Notes: generated by a model not told the origin, from the sequence alone. Positions 47,555-57,471 are shown, counted from the first letter of the stretch. The stretch is DNA of 64,000 nt from Nostoc sp. UHCC 0926 (GCF_028623165.1 NZ_CP117768.1:744001-808000); one strand, 5' to 3'. Numbers and translations are program-made.

Positions 47555-47767
47555 CTCAGCATCTTTCCGATAGATTTCTAAGAGTGCTTGAGCATCGTCA
47601 AGGTTTCTGGGACGGTAGCCTAGTAGTCCGAGGAATATTTTGTCTTTACCAGATTGATGGCTGGGAACGAGAACATACTCTGAAAATTTTCTGGGGTCGC
47701 CAGTGATTTGATTAATTTGCCATTGTTGAGCGTTTTCTGATTCAAGGTTTTCTCCTGTGTTGCTCAT
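47555..47767 (-). pseudogene. DUF6883 gene, 5' part (split by IS element)
   Basis: 71 codons from the ATG at 47767 to the IS left end: KFSEYVLVPSHQSGKDKIFL, then GLLGYRPRNLDDAQALLEIY and RKDAE, which fits the conserved N-terminal half of DUF6883 (YVL-x-P-x-H-x-GKxKxxFL). An in-frame start at 47791 is also possible. After the insertion the frame runs only seven codons into the element. Confidence 0.75.
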
Positions 47768-47907
47768 AATCGCGCGATCGCTCCCGATCACTTCTCAACT
47801 CAAATAATGAGCGATAGCACTAATTTTATGCTAAACAAATTTTACATGTGGAAATGCGATCACTATCGACTTTCCTAAATTTAGGGTGAATTGTACTTAG
47901 CACTTTC

Positions 47908-48180
47908 TTATGGGCCTGAAAACACAGCTTGTTCTATATCATCCCGACTGAGAGAATATTTGAATGAACGTTGGATATCTTGTCCATTTTCCCCAGATTG
48001 GACATATCGCACTACAATTTGCTCAACGTCGAGCCATAGTTCAGCTTGCCAACTAGGCCGCTGCACACGCCAGCAATGCCTCTGTATATCATCTTGTTGA
48101 CAGCCTTGGTCTTTTAGCCACTGTTCAATTTGTGGCAGGGAATGATTATATAGGGGGGTATCAGAGGGAAGAAGAGGCAT
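47908..48180 (-). CDS. DUF3143 family protein
   Basis: 90 residues, soluble. SDTPLYNHSLPQIEQWLKDQ, RVQRPSWQAELWLDVEQ and QRSFKYSLSRDDIEQAVFSG match DUF3143, a family found throughout cyanobacteria and plastids, function unknown. It lies downstream of a J-domain gene on the same strand, 69 bases away, and the two may be co-transcribed. Confidence 0.87.
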   Translation of the reverse strand: MPLLPSDTPLYNHSLPQIEQWLKDQGCQQDDIQRHCWRVQRPSWQAELWLDVEQIVVRYVQSGENGQDIQRSFKYSLSRDDIEQAVFSGP

Positions 48181-48249
48181 AGGTATTTGGGATTTTAGAT
48201 TTGGGACTTCGGCTTGGCTCAGTCGAACGATTTTGGATTAGGGAATTTT

Positions 48250-48807
48250 TTAATTTTTAATTATCATAGGGGTAATTAGTTGCGACGCATGGGTAATTTG
48301 CTGTTGTACAGATGTAGTTAGTTGCAGCAAATGGGTTTGGAAAGCAGCCTCACCACGAGTTAAGCCAATGGCAACTGCTAGTAGCAGACAACCTACAAAT
48401 GTTAACACCAGCATAAATAAAGCAAAGATTTCGCCAGATGAGAGGGGGCGATCGCTCGCATCGAGGTAAGCTGATTTTGACCAGTCATGGGAACGCGAGA
48501 CGGGATGATTCAAATCAGAGGGTGGTTGAATCACTCCAAAGCGGGAATAGCCAATTTTTAAATCGTAGCTTAACCGACTTTCTGGATGGCTAAGGGTGGC
48601 GTAGGCTTCGTTGATTTGCTGAAATTTGGGAGTGGCGATCGCAGTAGGCAAGTCTGTAGTATCAGGATGATAGCGTTTGCTCAGTTGCCGATAAGCGCGA
48701 CGAATCTCGATTACCGATGCCGAGGGATGCAGTCCTAGCAGGGAGTAATAAGTTGGTTTACTGCTTTGTGGCATTGCCCCGTTATGATTCACGGCTGTTT
48801 GAGTCAC
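48250..48807 (-). CDS. Membrane-anchored J-domain protein
   Basis: 185 residues. An N-terminal J domain (about 18-85; YSLLGLHPSASVIEIRRAYR, HPD in KRYHPDTTD) is followed by a linker and one membrane helix (about 130-150; FALFMLVLTFVGCLLLAVAI), then a short tail. It should recruit an Hsp70 to a membrane, probably the thylakoid or plasma membrane. It lies downstream of dnaJ3 and dnaK3 on the same strand, 221 bases after dnaJ3. Confidence 0.85.
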   Translation of the reverse strand: MTQTAVNHNGAMPQSSKPTYYSLLGLHPSASVIEIRRAYRQLSKRYHPDTTDLPTAIATPKFQQINEAYATLSHPESRLSYDLKIGYSRFGVIQPPSDLNHPVSRSHDWSKSAYLDASDRPLSSGEIFALFMLVLTFVGCLLLAVAIGLTRGEAAFQTHLLQLTTSVQQQITHASQLITPMIIKN

Positions 48808-49028
48808 CTTGCAATCAAGTTTTTTCTAATATTGTAAACCTGCTAATGCCATAGAGGGCTAACCGCCTTTATTCCCAGATTTGATTTCAAACGCACAAGA
48901 TCGCAGAGTTTGAGATTTACAGCTTTGTTCGGGCATCAAGACCTAGATGGAAATTTCACTGTTCATTTGATTAATTTTTACAGGGTGGATATCGGATCAT
49001 TAAATAATCTAGATATACTCCCTCATCC

Positions 49029-50024
49029 CTAACGCAGTAAATCAGCACGGGGTTTAAAGGTTTCAATTTGCCGTACCTTTTCGTAAAGTTCCCGTTCTTC
49101 TTGACTAATATTTTTCGGGGTAACTATTTGAACTTCTACTAATTGATCACCACGTTTACCGTCATCGCTGGGGTAGCCTTTATTCCCTAGTCGAAATTTT
49201 TGACCAGACCTAACTCCTGGGGGAATTGTCATTTTCACTGGCCCATCCAAAGTTGGTGCTTCTACCTGTCCTCCTAAAACTGCTTCACTGGGAGTAACTG
49301 GTACTTGGCAGAGGATATTTAAACCTTCTAGCTTGAATAATGGATGAAGTTCAACGGTAATTTTTAAGTATAGGTCGCCACCACCAACGCCTTGGTTCCG
49401 CAAACGAATGGTTTGACCTGTTACCATACCTGGAGGCATGTTAACTTCTAGCGATCGCCCATCTTCCAAACGAATGCGTTCATTACCACCTTGATAAGCT
49501 TTTTCTAGTGGGAGCGTTAATCTAGCTTCTATATCCCGACGGGTAGTGCGAGGTGGGGTGTTAGGGGTGTATACAACTTTTGTTCTAGGGGAACGAAACG
49601 GATCGCTAGTATTGCCATTACTGGAGTTACTTGTGCCATTCTTATTTTTGACGCCGATAACTTGATTAATAAAGCTTTCAAAGTCAGAAAATTGGCTTGG
49701 ATCTACGTCCTGATTACTGTTGCGATCGCTTTGGCTACTTTGCCAAGTTTTAGTCTTTGGCGTCTTAGGGTTGCCCGCAAAACCTTTTTGCTTCCAGTAG
49801 CGGCTAAACTGGTCGTACTGCGATCGCTTGGCTGGGTCTGAAAGGACTTCATAAGCCTCGCCGATATCCTTAAATTTTTCCTCAGATGCTTTGTTACCCG
49901 GATTGAGATCGGGGTGATATTGCCTTGCTAACCGTCGATAAACCTTTTTAATTTCCTCACTAGAGGCGTCTTTAGATACTCCTAAAATCTCGTAGTAATC
50001 TCGAAAATTCGGCAAATTTTGCAT
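49029..50024 (-). CDS. dnaJ: DnaJ-family co-chaperone (DnaJ3 / CbpA type)
   Basis: 331 residues. The J domain is at 8-75 ([23 protein letters not shown] in [10 protein letters not shown]). A Ser/Asn/Gln-rich linker (about 85-160) follows, then the two beta C-terminal domains ([36 protein letters not shown]). The Cys4 zinc-finger domain is absent, so it is a type II DnaJ. It follows dnaK on the same strand after about 150 bases of heptamer repeats. The pairing corresponds to the dnaK3-dnaJ pair of other cyanobacteria. Confidence 0.92.
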   Translation of the reverse strand: MQNLPNFRDYYEILGVSKDASSEEIKKVYRRLARQYHPDLNPGNKASEEKFKDIGEAYEVLSDPAKRSQYDQFSRYWKQKGFAGNPKTPKTKTWQSSQSDRNSNQDVDPSQFSDFESFINQVIGVKNKNGTSNSSNGNTSDPFRSPRTKVVYTPNTPPRTTRRDIEARLTLPLEKAYQGGNERIRLEDGRSLEVNMPPGMVTGQTIRLRNQGVGGGDLYLKITVELHPLFKLEGLNILCQVPVTPSEAVLGGQVEAPTLDGPVKMTIPPGVRSGQKFRLGNKGYPSDDGKRGDQLVEVQIVTPKNISQEERELYEKVRQIETFKPRADLLR

Positions 50025-50177
50025 AGTCAGTTATTTAAATTTTAGATTTTAGATTTTAGATTTTGGATTAATTAGAAGAGACGCGATTAATCGCGTCTGT
50101 ACAGGAGTTATGAGTTGGAAGATTTAATTTTTAACTTCTCTCTCCTAACTTCTCACTTCTAACTTTTATTAGGAGTA
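50025..50177. repeat. STRR arrays and an 18-20 bp palindrome between dnaK and dnaJ
   Basis: TTTTAGA heptamers run at about 50040-50070 and TAACTTC / CTCCTAA-type heptamers at about 50128-50165. The perfect palindrome AGACGCGATTAATCGCGTCT lies at 50079-50098; it is a common Nostoc dispersed element. Confidence 0.75.
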
Positions 50178-52256
50178 TTACGACCAATCATTGTCTTCTT
50201 CATCATCCCAATTATCTTGGTAGCTAGGACGGGATTTGCGGGGAGGACGGCTTTCATAGGAGGAACGACTGTCTCGGCTATAGTCTTTACCGTAATCTTT
50301 ACCGTAATCTCTGCCATAGTCCTTACCGTAGGAATCGCGTTCCCGATATGTATCTCTGGGAGATTCGCGTTCTTTATCCTTATCACCGCCAGTAAAAATG
50401 TCACGGATAGTACCAAACAAGTCGTCGTCTTCCTCTTCATCATAAGACTGGCGGACTTCCCGGTTTAGATCATACAGAGCATCTTGCAAGTCGGCGTAGG
50501 CTTGGTCAATACCGCGATCGCTATTTTCCTTGAGACTCTCCTTTAAATCTCGGCAAATATTATCAATTCTTTGGCGGCGGCTGCGGGCAAACTGCATACC
50601 AAATTCGAGCGCTACATCTCTGAGTTGTCGTTCTGCTTGGATAATCAACGCCTCAGAACGAGTCCGCTTTTCTACCCTTTCTTTCCGTTCGCGATCAACA
50701 TCGGCGTATTTCTGAGCGTCCTGAATCATCCGATTCACTTCCGACTCATTCAAGGTGGAAGCGCCTTGAATGGTGATACTCTGTTCTCGACCAGTGGTTC
50801 TATCTAGGGCTGTTACCTGTAAAATACCGTTAGCATCGATATCAAACGATACTTGTACTTGAGGAATACCCCGTGGCGCTGGTGGGATGCCATACAGCTT
50901 GAACCGTCCCAAAGACTTGTTGTTTGCTGCCATATCCCGTTCGCCCTGGACTACGTGAATTTCTACAGTATTTTGGTTATTTTCTGACGTGGAAAAAATA
51001 TCAGAACGGCGGACTGGGATGGTGGTGTTGCGAGGAATGAGTTTTTTCATCACGCCGCCGATGGTTTCCAATCCCAAAGAGAGGGGTGTGACATCCAAAA
51101 GCAGCACATCTTTGAGTTCGCCTGCGAGAATGCCTGCCTGAATTGCTGCACCCACTCCCACTACTTCATCGGGGTTGACGTTTTCATTGGGTTCTGTACC
51201 AATCAAGTCCCGTACAAGCTGCTTCACCATTGGCATCCGTGTAGAACCGCCCACTAGCACAACTTCTTCAATGTCTCTAGGTGAGAGTCCGGCATCTTTG
51301 AGGGCGCGTTTCACTGGTGTCCGCAATCGCCCCACCAAATCACTACACAAATCTTCAAACTGGGAACGAGTCAGGCGAGTTTCTAGATGTTTGGGGCCAT
51401 CTACAGTGGCGGTGATGAAGGGTAAATTAATATCAGTGACGCTGACAGCAGAAAGTTCTCTTTTGGCTTTCTCTGCTGCTTCCATCAAACGTTGTAAGGC
51501 TTGGCGATCGCGTCTTAAGTCTACCTCTTCTGTTTCCAGAAATTGCTCTGCTAGCCAATCTACAATTTTTTTGTCAAAGTCGTTACCACCAAGTTGCGTG
51601 TCTCCACTGGTAGCTTTGACTTCAAATATGCCATCGCCAACTTCCAGAATCGATACGTCAAAAGTACCGCCACCCAAGTCAAATACTAAGATAGTTTCCG
51701 TCTCACCCCGATCAAATCCATAAGCTAAAGATGCAGCAGTTGGTTCATTGAGAATCCGCAGCACCTCTAAACCGGCAATTCTGCCAGCATCGCGGGTTGC
51801 CTGCCGCTGAGAATCGTTAAAATAAGCGGGTACTGTAATCACTGCCCCTGTGACTGGTTCACCCAAATAGCGACTAGCATCGTCTGCCAATTTCTTCAGC
51901 ACCATTGCCGAAATTTCTTCTGGGGCGAAATCCTTATTGAGACGGGGACAGGCAACTTTAATATTACCTACTTCGTCTTTGCGGATGGTGTAGGGTACTC
52001 GCTTGGAATCTGGACTAAGTTCGCCATATTTGCGCCCAATGAAGCGTTTAACTGCGAAAAAGGTATTTTGTGGATTGAGGATGGTTTGTCGCCGTGCCAT
52101 TTCCCCAACCACCCTTTCACCTTCTTTGCTGAAGCCAACTACGGAGGGGGTTGTTCGCATTCCTTCTGCATTGGCAATCACCATCGGCTTGCCACCCTCC
52201 ATAACGGCGACTACTGAGTTGGTTGTACCCAAGTCGATGCCGACTACCTTGCCCAT
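50178..52256 (-). CDS. dnaK3: Hsp70 chaperone DnaK, DnaK3 type
   Basis: 692 residues. The ATPase domain starts [20 protein letters not shown]; phosphate loops are in [17 protein letters not shown] and [10 protein letters not shown]. The substrate domain follows from about 390. The C-terminus is not the usual DnaK2 lid end: after about 600 it is a charged tail with acidic runs (EEEDDDLFG) and [24 protein letters not shown] repeats, ending in Trp/Asp/Glu. Extended tails are typical of DnaK3, which associates with thylakoid membranes and polysomes. The link with the following dnaJ supports this. No CIRCE element is seen upstream. Confidence 0.93.
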   Translation of the reverse strand: MGKVVGIDLGTTNSVVAVMEGGKPMVIANAEGMRTTPSVVGFSKEGERVVGEMARRQTILNPQNTFFAVKRFIGRKYGELSPDSKRVPYTIRKDEVGNIKVACPRLNKDFAPEEISAMVLKKLADDASRYLGEPVTGAVITVPAYFNDSQRQATRDAGRIAGLEVLRILNEPTAASLAYGFDRGETETILVFDLGGGTFDVSILEVGDGIFEVKATSGDTQLGGNDFDKKIVDWLAEQFLETEEVDLRRDRQALQRLMEAAEKAKRELSAVSVTDINLPFITATVDGPKHLETRLTRSQFEDLCSDLVGRLRTPVKRALKDAGLSPRDIEEVVLVGGSTRMPMVKQLVRDLIGTEPNENVNPDEVVGVGAAIQAGILAGELKDVLLLDVTPLSLGLETIGGVMKKLIPRNTTIPVRRSDIFSTSENNQNTVEIHVVQGERDMAANNKSLGRFKLYGIPPAPRGIPQVQVSFDIDANGILQVTALDRTTGREQSITIQGASTLNESEVNRMIQDAQKYADVDRERKERVEKRTRSEALIIQAERQLRDVALEFGMQFARSRRQRIDNICRDLKESLKENSDRGIDQAYADLQDALYDLNREVRQSYDEEEDDDLFGTIRDIFTGGDKDKERESPRDTYRERDSYGKDYGRDYGKDYGKDYSRDSRSSYESRPPRKSRPSYQDNWDDEEDNDWS

Positions 52257-52576
52257 GCGTTACTCTTCTCCTAAAGTGTCTTATATATTATTTATTATGA
52301 TTGGGCGGAACTACCTCTAGCTTTGTGCTACAGGATGAAAACACCTCAATAGTATAATAGTCATCATTAAGGCAGTAAGCTAAGAAGTGCAGCTAAAGGA
52401 GATAGTTGCAAGACTAGGATAGCATTGACGATGATTGGTATGTCCAAGCAGCCTCAATTCTTGTTATCCGCCTACTTCTATGCACTGGATCTGCAAGTTG
52501 GTAAATGCACCTTAATAATACTTGCTTTGCTTGTTTGAGTGCCTGAAAACTCTAATATTGCCACTATTTTAAAGAA
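52257..52576. promoter_or_regulatory. Divergent spacer dnaK3 / M28 peptidase
   Basis: 320 bases holding the promoters of both genes. No inverted repeat of the CIRCE type and no heptamer array is seen. Confidence 0.4.
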
Positions 52577-53425
52577 TTGAATTTAACAGAGCGATTACAA
52601 ACTTCCCTGAGTGAGATAGCGCGAGAACGCGATCCTTACATGGCAACGGCTGGACATTTTTTTGTCCAAGAATACATCCGCCAGCAATTTTCCCAATGGG
52701 GGAGTGTGGAAATCCACACCTTTGAAGTCAGAGGTAAAGCTTGTAAGAACTTGATATTAAATTTACCCTCCCAAGCTAGACGACAAAAAAAGGATTTGCC
52801 ACCTATTTTAATTGGTGCTCATTATGATGCTGTTCCGGGAACACCAGGAGCTGATGATAATGCCACTGGTGTAGCGGTGTTGCTGGAATTAGCGAGAAAG
52901 TTTGCTGCCGAACCTGTAAGATATCCCTTAAGGCTGGTTGCTTTCGATATGGAAGAATACGGCTTACTGGGTAGTGCTGACTATGCAGCTCTGTTGCGTC
53001 AACAAAAGCAACAGCTACGCTTAATGATCTCCCTAGAAATGCTGGGCTATAAGGATTCTACACCTGGTTCTCAAAGTTACCCCCCTCCTCTGGAACGCTT
53101 CTACCCAGATAAAGGTGATTTTATTGCTTTAATTGGCAATTTGCGAACATTGCCTGATTTAATTGGCATGAGCCGTAATATTCGCAAAGCTGGCGTACCT
53201 AGTCAATGGCTACCCGTGCCGAATCGAGGTTTAATAGTTCCTCAAACCAGACTTAGTGATCATGCACCTTTCTGGGATTTAGGTTATCCGGCAATTATGG
53301 TCACAGATACGGCATTCTTGCGAAATCCACATTATCACAAACCTAGTGATGCGATCGCTACTTTAGATTTAGATTTTCTTCGCGGTGGATGTGAAGGGTT
53401 GGAAATTGCGATTCGGCAGTTGTGA
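52577..53425 (+). CDS. M28 family zinc aminopeptidase-like protein
   Basis: 282 residues from a TTG start at 52577. The metal ligands of the M28 fold are visible: His and Asp in LIGAHYDAVPGTPG and ADDNATGVAVLLELA, the catalytic Glu pair in VAFDMEEYGLLGS, Glu in ISLEMLGYKD, and His in NPHYHKPSDAIAT. No signal peptide is predicted, so it is probably cytoplasmic. Substrate unknown; some family members act as glutaminyl cyclases or aminopeptidases. Confidence 0.88.
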   Translation: MNLTERLQTSLSEIARERDPYMATAGHFFVQEYIRQQFSQWGSVEIHTFEVRGKACKNLILNLPSQARRQKKDLPPILIGAHYDAVPGTPGADDNATGVAVLLELARKFAAEPVRYPLRLVAFDMEEYGLLGSADYAALLRQQKQQLRLMISLEMLGYKDSTPGSQSYPPPLERFYPDKGDFIALIGNLRTLPDLIGMSRNIRKAGVPSQWLPVPNRGLIVPQTRLSDHAPFWDLGYPAIMVTDTAFLRNPHYHKPSDAIATLDLDFLRGGCEGLEIAIRQL

Positions 53426-53726
53426 AAAATTAAGATAAATTAATAAGTTTATCTTTTGCCCTCTAAAACATCATTCAACCTGTCGTTTCCTGCAATAATC
53501 TGGTCTGCACTTTCCATGAGCTAACGGTACATATCCTATCGATTATGACCATACAGCACTAGTCACTATCATGTACCCCAGTAAATCAAAAAGTTCTAAC
53601 CTCTACTAATCCGGCTTTGTAAATTAACTTCTTAGACATAACTTTTTTAAGTTATGTCTTTTTTTTGGTAGTTAGTCTCCACTGGAGGGACAGGTACAAA
53701 GTATCCACCCAAAAAACCACTTCATT
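53426..53726. other. Spacer after the M28 gene
   Basis: About 300 AT-rich bases. ACTTAAAA-type inverted sequence at 53633-53668 (AAGACATAACTTTTTTAAG / TTATGTCTTTTTT) forms a terminator-like hairpin: AGACATAACTT with AAGTTATGTCT, then a T run. It probably ends the peptidase transcript. Confidence 0.55.
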
Positions 53727-53867
53727 AAGCAATACGGTTCACTTAAGAAAATTGTCGGTTGGGTAGAACGAAGTGAAACCCAACAAAGTCACGCAAGTGT
53801 TGGGTTTCGTTCCTTAACCCAACCTACGCAGAAGTTGAGTTTTAGGCTTAACTGAACTGTATTGCTT
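53727..53867. repeat. MITE-like element, 141 bp, with CATT target duplication
   Basis: The terminal inverted repeats are 21 bases long with 19 matches (left at 53727-53747 starting AAGCAATACGG, right at 53847-53867 ending GTATTGCTT). CATT immediately precedes (53723-53726) and follows (53868-53871) the element. A second imperfect palindrome fills the interior (GTTGGGTAGAACGAAG ... CTTAACCCAACC). There is no coding capacity. Confidence 0.7.
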
Positions 53868-54008
53868 CATTAAGGAACTGGAATTCAAAGTGAGCATCTT
53901 AACTTTTTCATTCTCAACACCGCATAAAGCTTAACCGAAAAGTATTGGAAGATAGGAGAGCAGGAGAACAGCGGAAAATAACCGATGCCCAATGCCCCAT
54001 GTCCAATA

Positions 54009-54077
54009 CAACTCTTGGAGAGGCTGCGCCAACGGCAAAGGCTCCATCGAGCGTTCGCGTAGCGTCTCTAAGAGTTG
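54009..54077. repeat. Nostoc palindromic repeat
   Basis: CAACTCTTGGAGAGGCTGCG at 54009 is answered in inverted orientation by a matching arm ending AAGAGTTG at 54077; the centre is CGGCAAAGGCTCCATCG. Same family as the repeat near 22700. Confidence 0.75.
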
Positions 54078-54183
54078 TCGAGATGCTCAGTACAAGTGCC
54101 CAATGCCCAATTCAGTTGTTACCAACTACCACTTTATGACTCTGGGAATTGTACGAATTGACACGAAACAATGAGGCTAATGA

Positions 54184-55761
54184 ATGCCAAGATCAAAAAA
54201 AGGATGCTTCAAGGATATTAAAAGTACTATGCCAGAATTACACCAATCAATTGCCCAGCATTACCACGAACGGACTAAATACGACCCTGAGACTCTCGCC
54301 TCCAAAAGTCAAGGGATAGACTGGGCTAAACAGCCAGTGCCTTTCAAAGAGTACAAAATTGGCTCTACTTTTGCTCTCAAACCCTATATCCAAGAAAAAC
54401 CAGAGGGATTTGTTAATAATCCAGATGCTCAATGGTGGCAAAGACTTTCACGGCTGCTGTTTCACAGCTATGGATTGACGGCGAGAATGCCTTCTATGGG
54501 TAGTGGGGTGTATTTACGTGCTGCTCCCAGTGCAGGCGGACTATACCCTGCCGAAGTCTATGTGGTTTCCCGTGGCACGGCGTTATTGCCGCCTGGTCTG
54601 TATAACTACCAGTGTCGGACTCATTCTCTAATGCATTATTGGGAAAGTGATGTTTGGCAAACTCTCCAAGCTGCTTGTTTCTGGCATCCTTCCTTAGAAA
54701 ATACCCAACTAGCAATTATTGTCACTGCGGTTTTCTATCGTTCTGCGTGGCGCTATGAAGATCGGGCTTATCGCCGGATTTTTCTAGATGCGGGACACCT
54801 GTTGGGCAATATCGAATTGGCTGCTGCCATTAATGACTATCGCCCCCATTTAATCGGCGGTTTTGTGGATGAATCGGTAAACGATCTGCTTTATATCGAT
54901 CCGCAACAAGAAGGTGCGATCGCTGTCTTACCTCTGGCAGACTTGTTAGATGTCAATCAAAATTTGCCATTGGGATGTACTGCTTTACCTTCCGCCACTG
55001 AAACCAGTTATCCCCAAATCCCCGATGGCGAACTGCTAACATATTTCCATCGACACACCCAGATCCAATCAGGTATAACTGGCAATCTCAATTTACCAAC
55101 TATCAAACAAGAAAAATCTTTGGAGGATAAATATAACTTTCCTTTCTGCTTAAAAATTCCCACCACCACCGCACCTATAGAGTGGGGAAAAAAGCTGTCA
55201 GAACTGGAAAATACTATGTACAAGCGACGCTCTACCCGCGCTTATAATGGTGATGATTTAACCTTCGATGAATTGAAAGATTTACTCGATTTTACTTACC
55301 AACCGCAAAATTACATCGACCAAAGTTTAGATATTTCTCCAGACTACTTTGATCTGAATTTAATAGAAACATTCATTGCTGTCTGCGGAGTTAAAGGATT
55401 GGAGGCAGGTTGTTACTATTACGCGCCCAAAGCCCAAGAATTACGCCAAATTCGGTTTAAAAACTTTCGGCGAGAGTTATATTTTCTCTGTTTGGGGCAA
55501 GAATTAGGGCGAGATGCAGCAGCGGTGTTGTTTCATACAGCTGATCTGAAAGCTGCGATCGCTCAGTATGGCGATCGCGTTTATCGTTACTTACATATGG
55601 ATGCTGGCCATTTGGGACAACGCCTGAATTTAGCCGCAGTCCACCTGAATCTAGGCGTCAGTGGTATCGGTGGATTCTTTGATGACCAAGTAAATGAAGT
55701 TTTGGGTATCCCTGCTGATGAAGCTGTTTTATATATCACTACATTGGGACGCCCAAGATAA
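54184..55761 (+). CDS. SagB-type oxidoreductase with two nitroreductase domains
   Basis: 525 residues. Two nitroreductase-like (ThcOx/SagB) domains lie in tandem. The first is at about 60-270 (MGSGVYLRAAPSAGGLYPAE, DAGHLLGNIELAA, GGFVDESVNDLL). The second is at about 340-525 (MYKRRSTRAYNGDDLTFDEL, DAGHLGQRLNLAA, GIGGFFDDQVNEVLG). Such FMN enzymes oxidise azolines to azoles in peptide clusters, but many cyanobacterial copies stand alone, as here, with no YcaO or precursor gene nearby. The ATG at 54184 has GAGG seven bases upstream; the ATG at 54229 gives the more usual N-terminus (MPELHQSIAQHYHERTKYDP). Substrate unknown. Confidence 0.83.
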   Translation: MPRSKKGCFKDIKSTMPELHQSIAQHYHERTKYDPETLASKSQGIDWAKQPVPFKEYKIGSTFALKPYIQEKPEGFVNNPDAQWWQRLSRLLFHSYGLTARMPSMGSGVYLRAAPSAGGLYPAEVYVVSRGTALLPPGLYNYQCRTHSLMHYWESDVWQTLQAACFWHPSLENTQLAIIVTAVFYRSAWRYEDRAYRRIFLDAGHLLGNIELAAAINDYRPHLIGGFVDESVNDLLYIDPQQEGAIAVLPLADLLDVNQNLPLGCTALPSATETSYPQIPDGELLTYFHRHTQIQSGITGNLNLPTIKQEKSLEDKYNFPFCLKIPTTTAPIEWGKKLSELENTMYKRRSTRAYNGDDLTFDELKDLLDFTYQPQNYIDQSLDISPDYFDLNLIETFIAVCGVKGLEAGCYYYAPKAQELRQIRFKNFRRELYFLCLGQELGRDAAAVLFHTADLKAAIAQYGDRVYRYLHMDAGHLGQRLNLAAVHLNLGVSGIGGFFDDQVNEVLGIPADEAVLYITTLGRPR

Positions 55762-55813
55762 AACAAACCACTAATAACACAAAGTACCCAAAGATTCTTT
55801 GCGTACTTTGCGG

Positions 55814-56731
55814 TTAGCTTACATCCCGATTTTTGGAATTAGCAACTTGGGTTTGGTAGTGCCGCCATTTTTCCTGTTGACGCGCTCTTTTCTCCTCGGT
55901 GAGGCTATCAAAACAATGGGGACAGGAGATACCTTGCTCATACTTACTAGACGCCTTATCTGATTCAGAAATCGGACGCCCACAACTGAAGCACCGCTCA
56001 CAACTTCCTGACTCCAATCCATGACTGACGGCTATCCGCTCGTCAAAGACAAAACATTCTCCTTCCCACAAACTTTCCTCTGCTGGAATTTCTGACAAAT
56101 ACTTGAGAATGCCGCCTTTGAGATGATAAACTTCTGCAAAGCCTTGGACAAGCATGAAGGATGAGGCTTTTTCACAACGAATACCGCCCGTACAAAACAG
56201 AGCAACCTTTTTGTGTTTCGTTGGGTCGAGGTGGTGGCGCACATAATTAGGGAATTCCCGGAATGAGCTAGTCTGGGGATTTTCTGCTCCTTGGAAAGTA
56301 CCGATATTCACCTCATAATCATTGCGGGTGTCAATCACGGTTACTTCTGGATCACAAATCAAATTATTCCATTCCTGGGGACTGACATAAGTACCAATTT
56401 GTTCATTTGGGTCAATTTCAGGCAATCCCAAAGTGACAATTTCTGGCTTCAACCGCACCTTCATCCGCTCAAAGGGCGGGGTTTCGGTATGGGACTCTTT
56501 GTATTCTAGGTCTGCTAGACGGGGGTCAGAACGCAGAAACCAGAGAACAGAATCAATCGCCTGACGCGAACCTGCAATTGTACCGTTAATGCCTTCTTGT
56601 GCCAGCAAAATTGTCCCTTTGACACCTTGCGTTTGGCAATAAGATAGCAGAGGATCTCGTTTATCGGTAAAATCTGGCAGCTTGACAAATTTATACAGTG
56701 CTGCAACAACTTGGATATTTTCTGGCTTCAT
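55814..56731 (-). CDS. trhO: tRNA uridine(34) hydroxylase TrhO (rhodanese family)
   Basis: 305 residues from the ATG at 56731; the extended frame to 56779 begins with unlikely sequence. An N-terminal ferredoxin-like domain ([27 protein letters not shown]) is followed by a rhodanese domain with the active-site Cys in [16 protein letters not shown]-terminal Cys-rich segment ([12 protein letters not shown] ... CPHCFDSL) suggests zinc. TrhO (YceA) hydroxylates wobble uridine 34 of certain tRNAs with O2. It is divergent from tRNA-Ala. Confidence 0.92.
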   Translation of the reverse strand: MKPENIQVVAALYKFVKLPDFTDKRDPLLSYCQTQGVKGTILLAQEGINGTIAGSRQAIDSVLWFLRSDPRLADLEYKESHTETPPFERMKVRLKPEIVTLGLPEIDPNEQIGTYVSPQEWNNLICDPEVTVIDTRNDYEVNIGTFQGAENPQTSSFREFPNYVRHHLDPTKHKKVALFCTGGIRCEKASSFMLVQGFAEVYHLKGGILKYLSEIPAEESLWEGECFVFDERIAVSHGLESGSCERCFSCGRPISESDKASSKYEQGISCPHCFDSLTEEKRARQQEKWRHYQTQVANSKNRDVS

Positions 56732-56803
56732 CCCTTTAGTAACGGAACAATATAAGTTACAATAGCAACGGTCAACCAAAGTTACCTACTATTTTAATTT
56801 TAT

Positions 56804-56876
56804 GGGGGTTTAGCTCAGTTGGTAGAGCGCCTGCTTTGCAAGCAGGATGTCAGCGGTTCGAGTCCGCTAACCTCCA
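56804..56876 (+). tRNA. tRNA-Ala(UGC)
   Basis: 73 bases with a complete cloverleaf. The acceptor stem is GGGGGTT / AACCTCC with one G-U pair and A73; the D-loop has AGCTCAGTTGGTAGAGC; the anticodon stem-loop is CCTGC-TTTGCAA-GCAGG with anticodon TGC at 56837-56839; the T-loop is GGTTCGAGTCC. CCA is not encoded. Confidence 0.98.
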
Positions 56877-56958
56877 TTAGATATGATTTATCTAAATGTG
56901 CGATCGCAAATTTAAAAAGCGATCGCTTGGAATATCCCAAAGAAAACACACCTAAATC

Positions 56959-56991
56959 AAAACCCCATTCTCTAGTACAGAATGGGGTTTT
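56959..56991 (+). terminator. Terminator downstream of tRNA-Ala
   Basis: A perfect stem AAAACCCCATTCT / AGAATGGGGTTTT with a seven-base loop. Confidence 0.8.
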
Positions 56992-57066
56992 AGCACTTTC
57001 TAGGCAAGGGGTTAAGCCAGAGGTAAGTTGGTATTGCATCCAATTGCCCTATCTTCAAAGCCGTAC

Positions 57067-57471
57067 TTAGTTAGAGAAATCTCTAGATAATGAAGTCAAC
57101 TCTGCCCTGACAGCACTCAGATAATTTTGATCGTTCAAAATTTGCGGCGGTAATTTGTTAGCATTGACAGCGGCCCTAACTAAATCTTCCCCAACAATCT
57201 TTCTGTTCTGGCGTTCAGAGATTAGAGTTCCCCCACTGGGAATACCCTGCTGCTTTAAACCACCTTGGTAAGCAAGAGAAACGAGATTAAAGGGTTTGAG
57301 GTAGCTAGCATTCTTGGAATTACTGTTTAATGTGTTAGAGTTGATACCTATGTTTGTGTGCCCAGCATCAGCATAATTATTATCTGTGGGTGGTTCAGCG
57401 TTAGCAATTCCAGATGTAAGCGCAAAAGCACCAATAATCGCTACAGAATTAATCAAAGTTGCAAGTTTCAT
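57067..57471 (-). CDS. Secreted hypothetical protein
   Basis: 134 residues from the ATG at 57471, which has AAGGA about nine bases upstream. The longer frame to 57549 has a charged leader without a ribosome site. The N-terminus is a clear signal peptide (MKLATLINSVAIIGAFALTS, cleavage likely after ANA). The mature part is polar, Asn/Ser-rich (NNYADAGHTNIGINSNTLNS) with a short conserved-looking tail (GEDLVRAAVNANKLPPQILN). No family is recognised. It is presumably periplasmic or exported. Confidence 0.7.
   Translation of the reverse strand: MKLATLINSVAIIGAFALTSGIANAEPPTDNNYADAGHTNIGINSNTLNSNSKNASYLKPFNLVSLAYQGGLKQQGIPSGGTLISERQNRKIVGEDLVRAAVNANKLPPQILNDQNYLSAVRAELTSLSRDFSN

Noticed and set aside
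51175..51723. 182-codon plus-strand ORF opposite dnaK3
   Set aside because: Antisense shadow of a highly conserved gene; Ser/Arg-rich composition is typical of shadows.
52257..52576. CIRCE element before dnaK3
   Set aside because: No TTAGCACTC / GAGTGCTAA inverted repeat was found.
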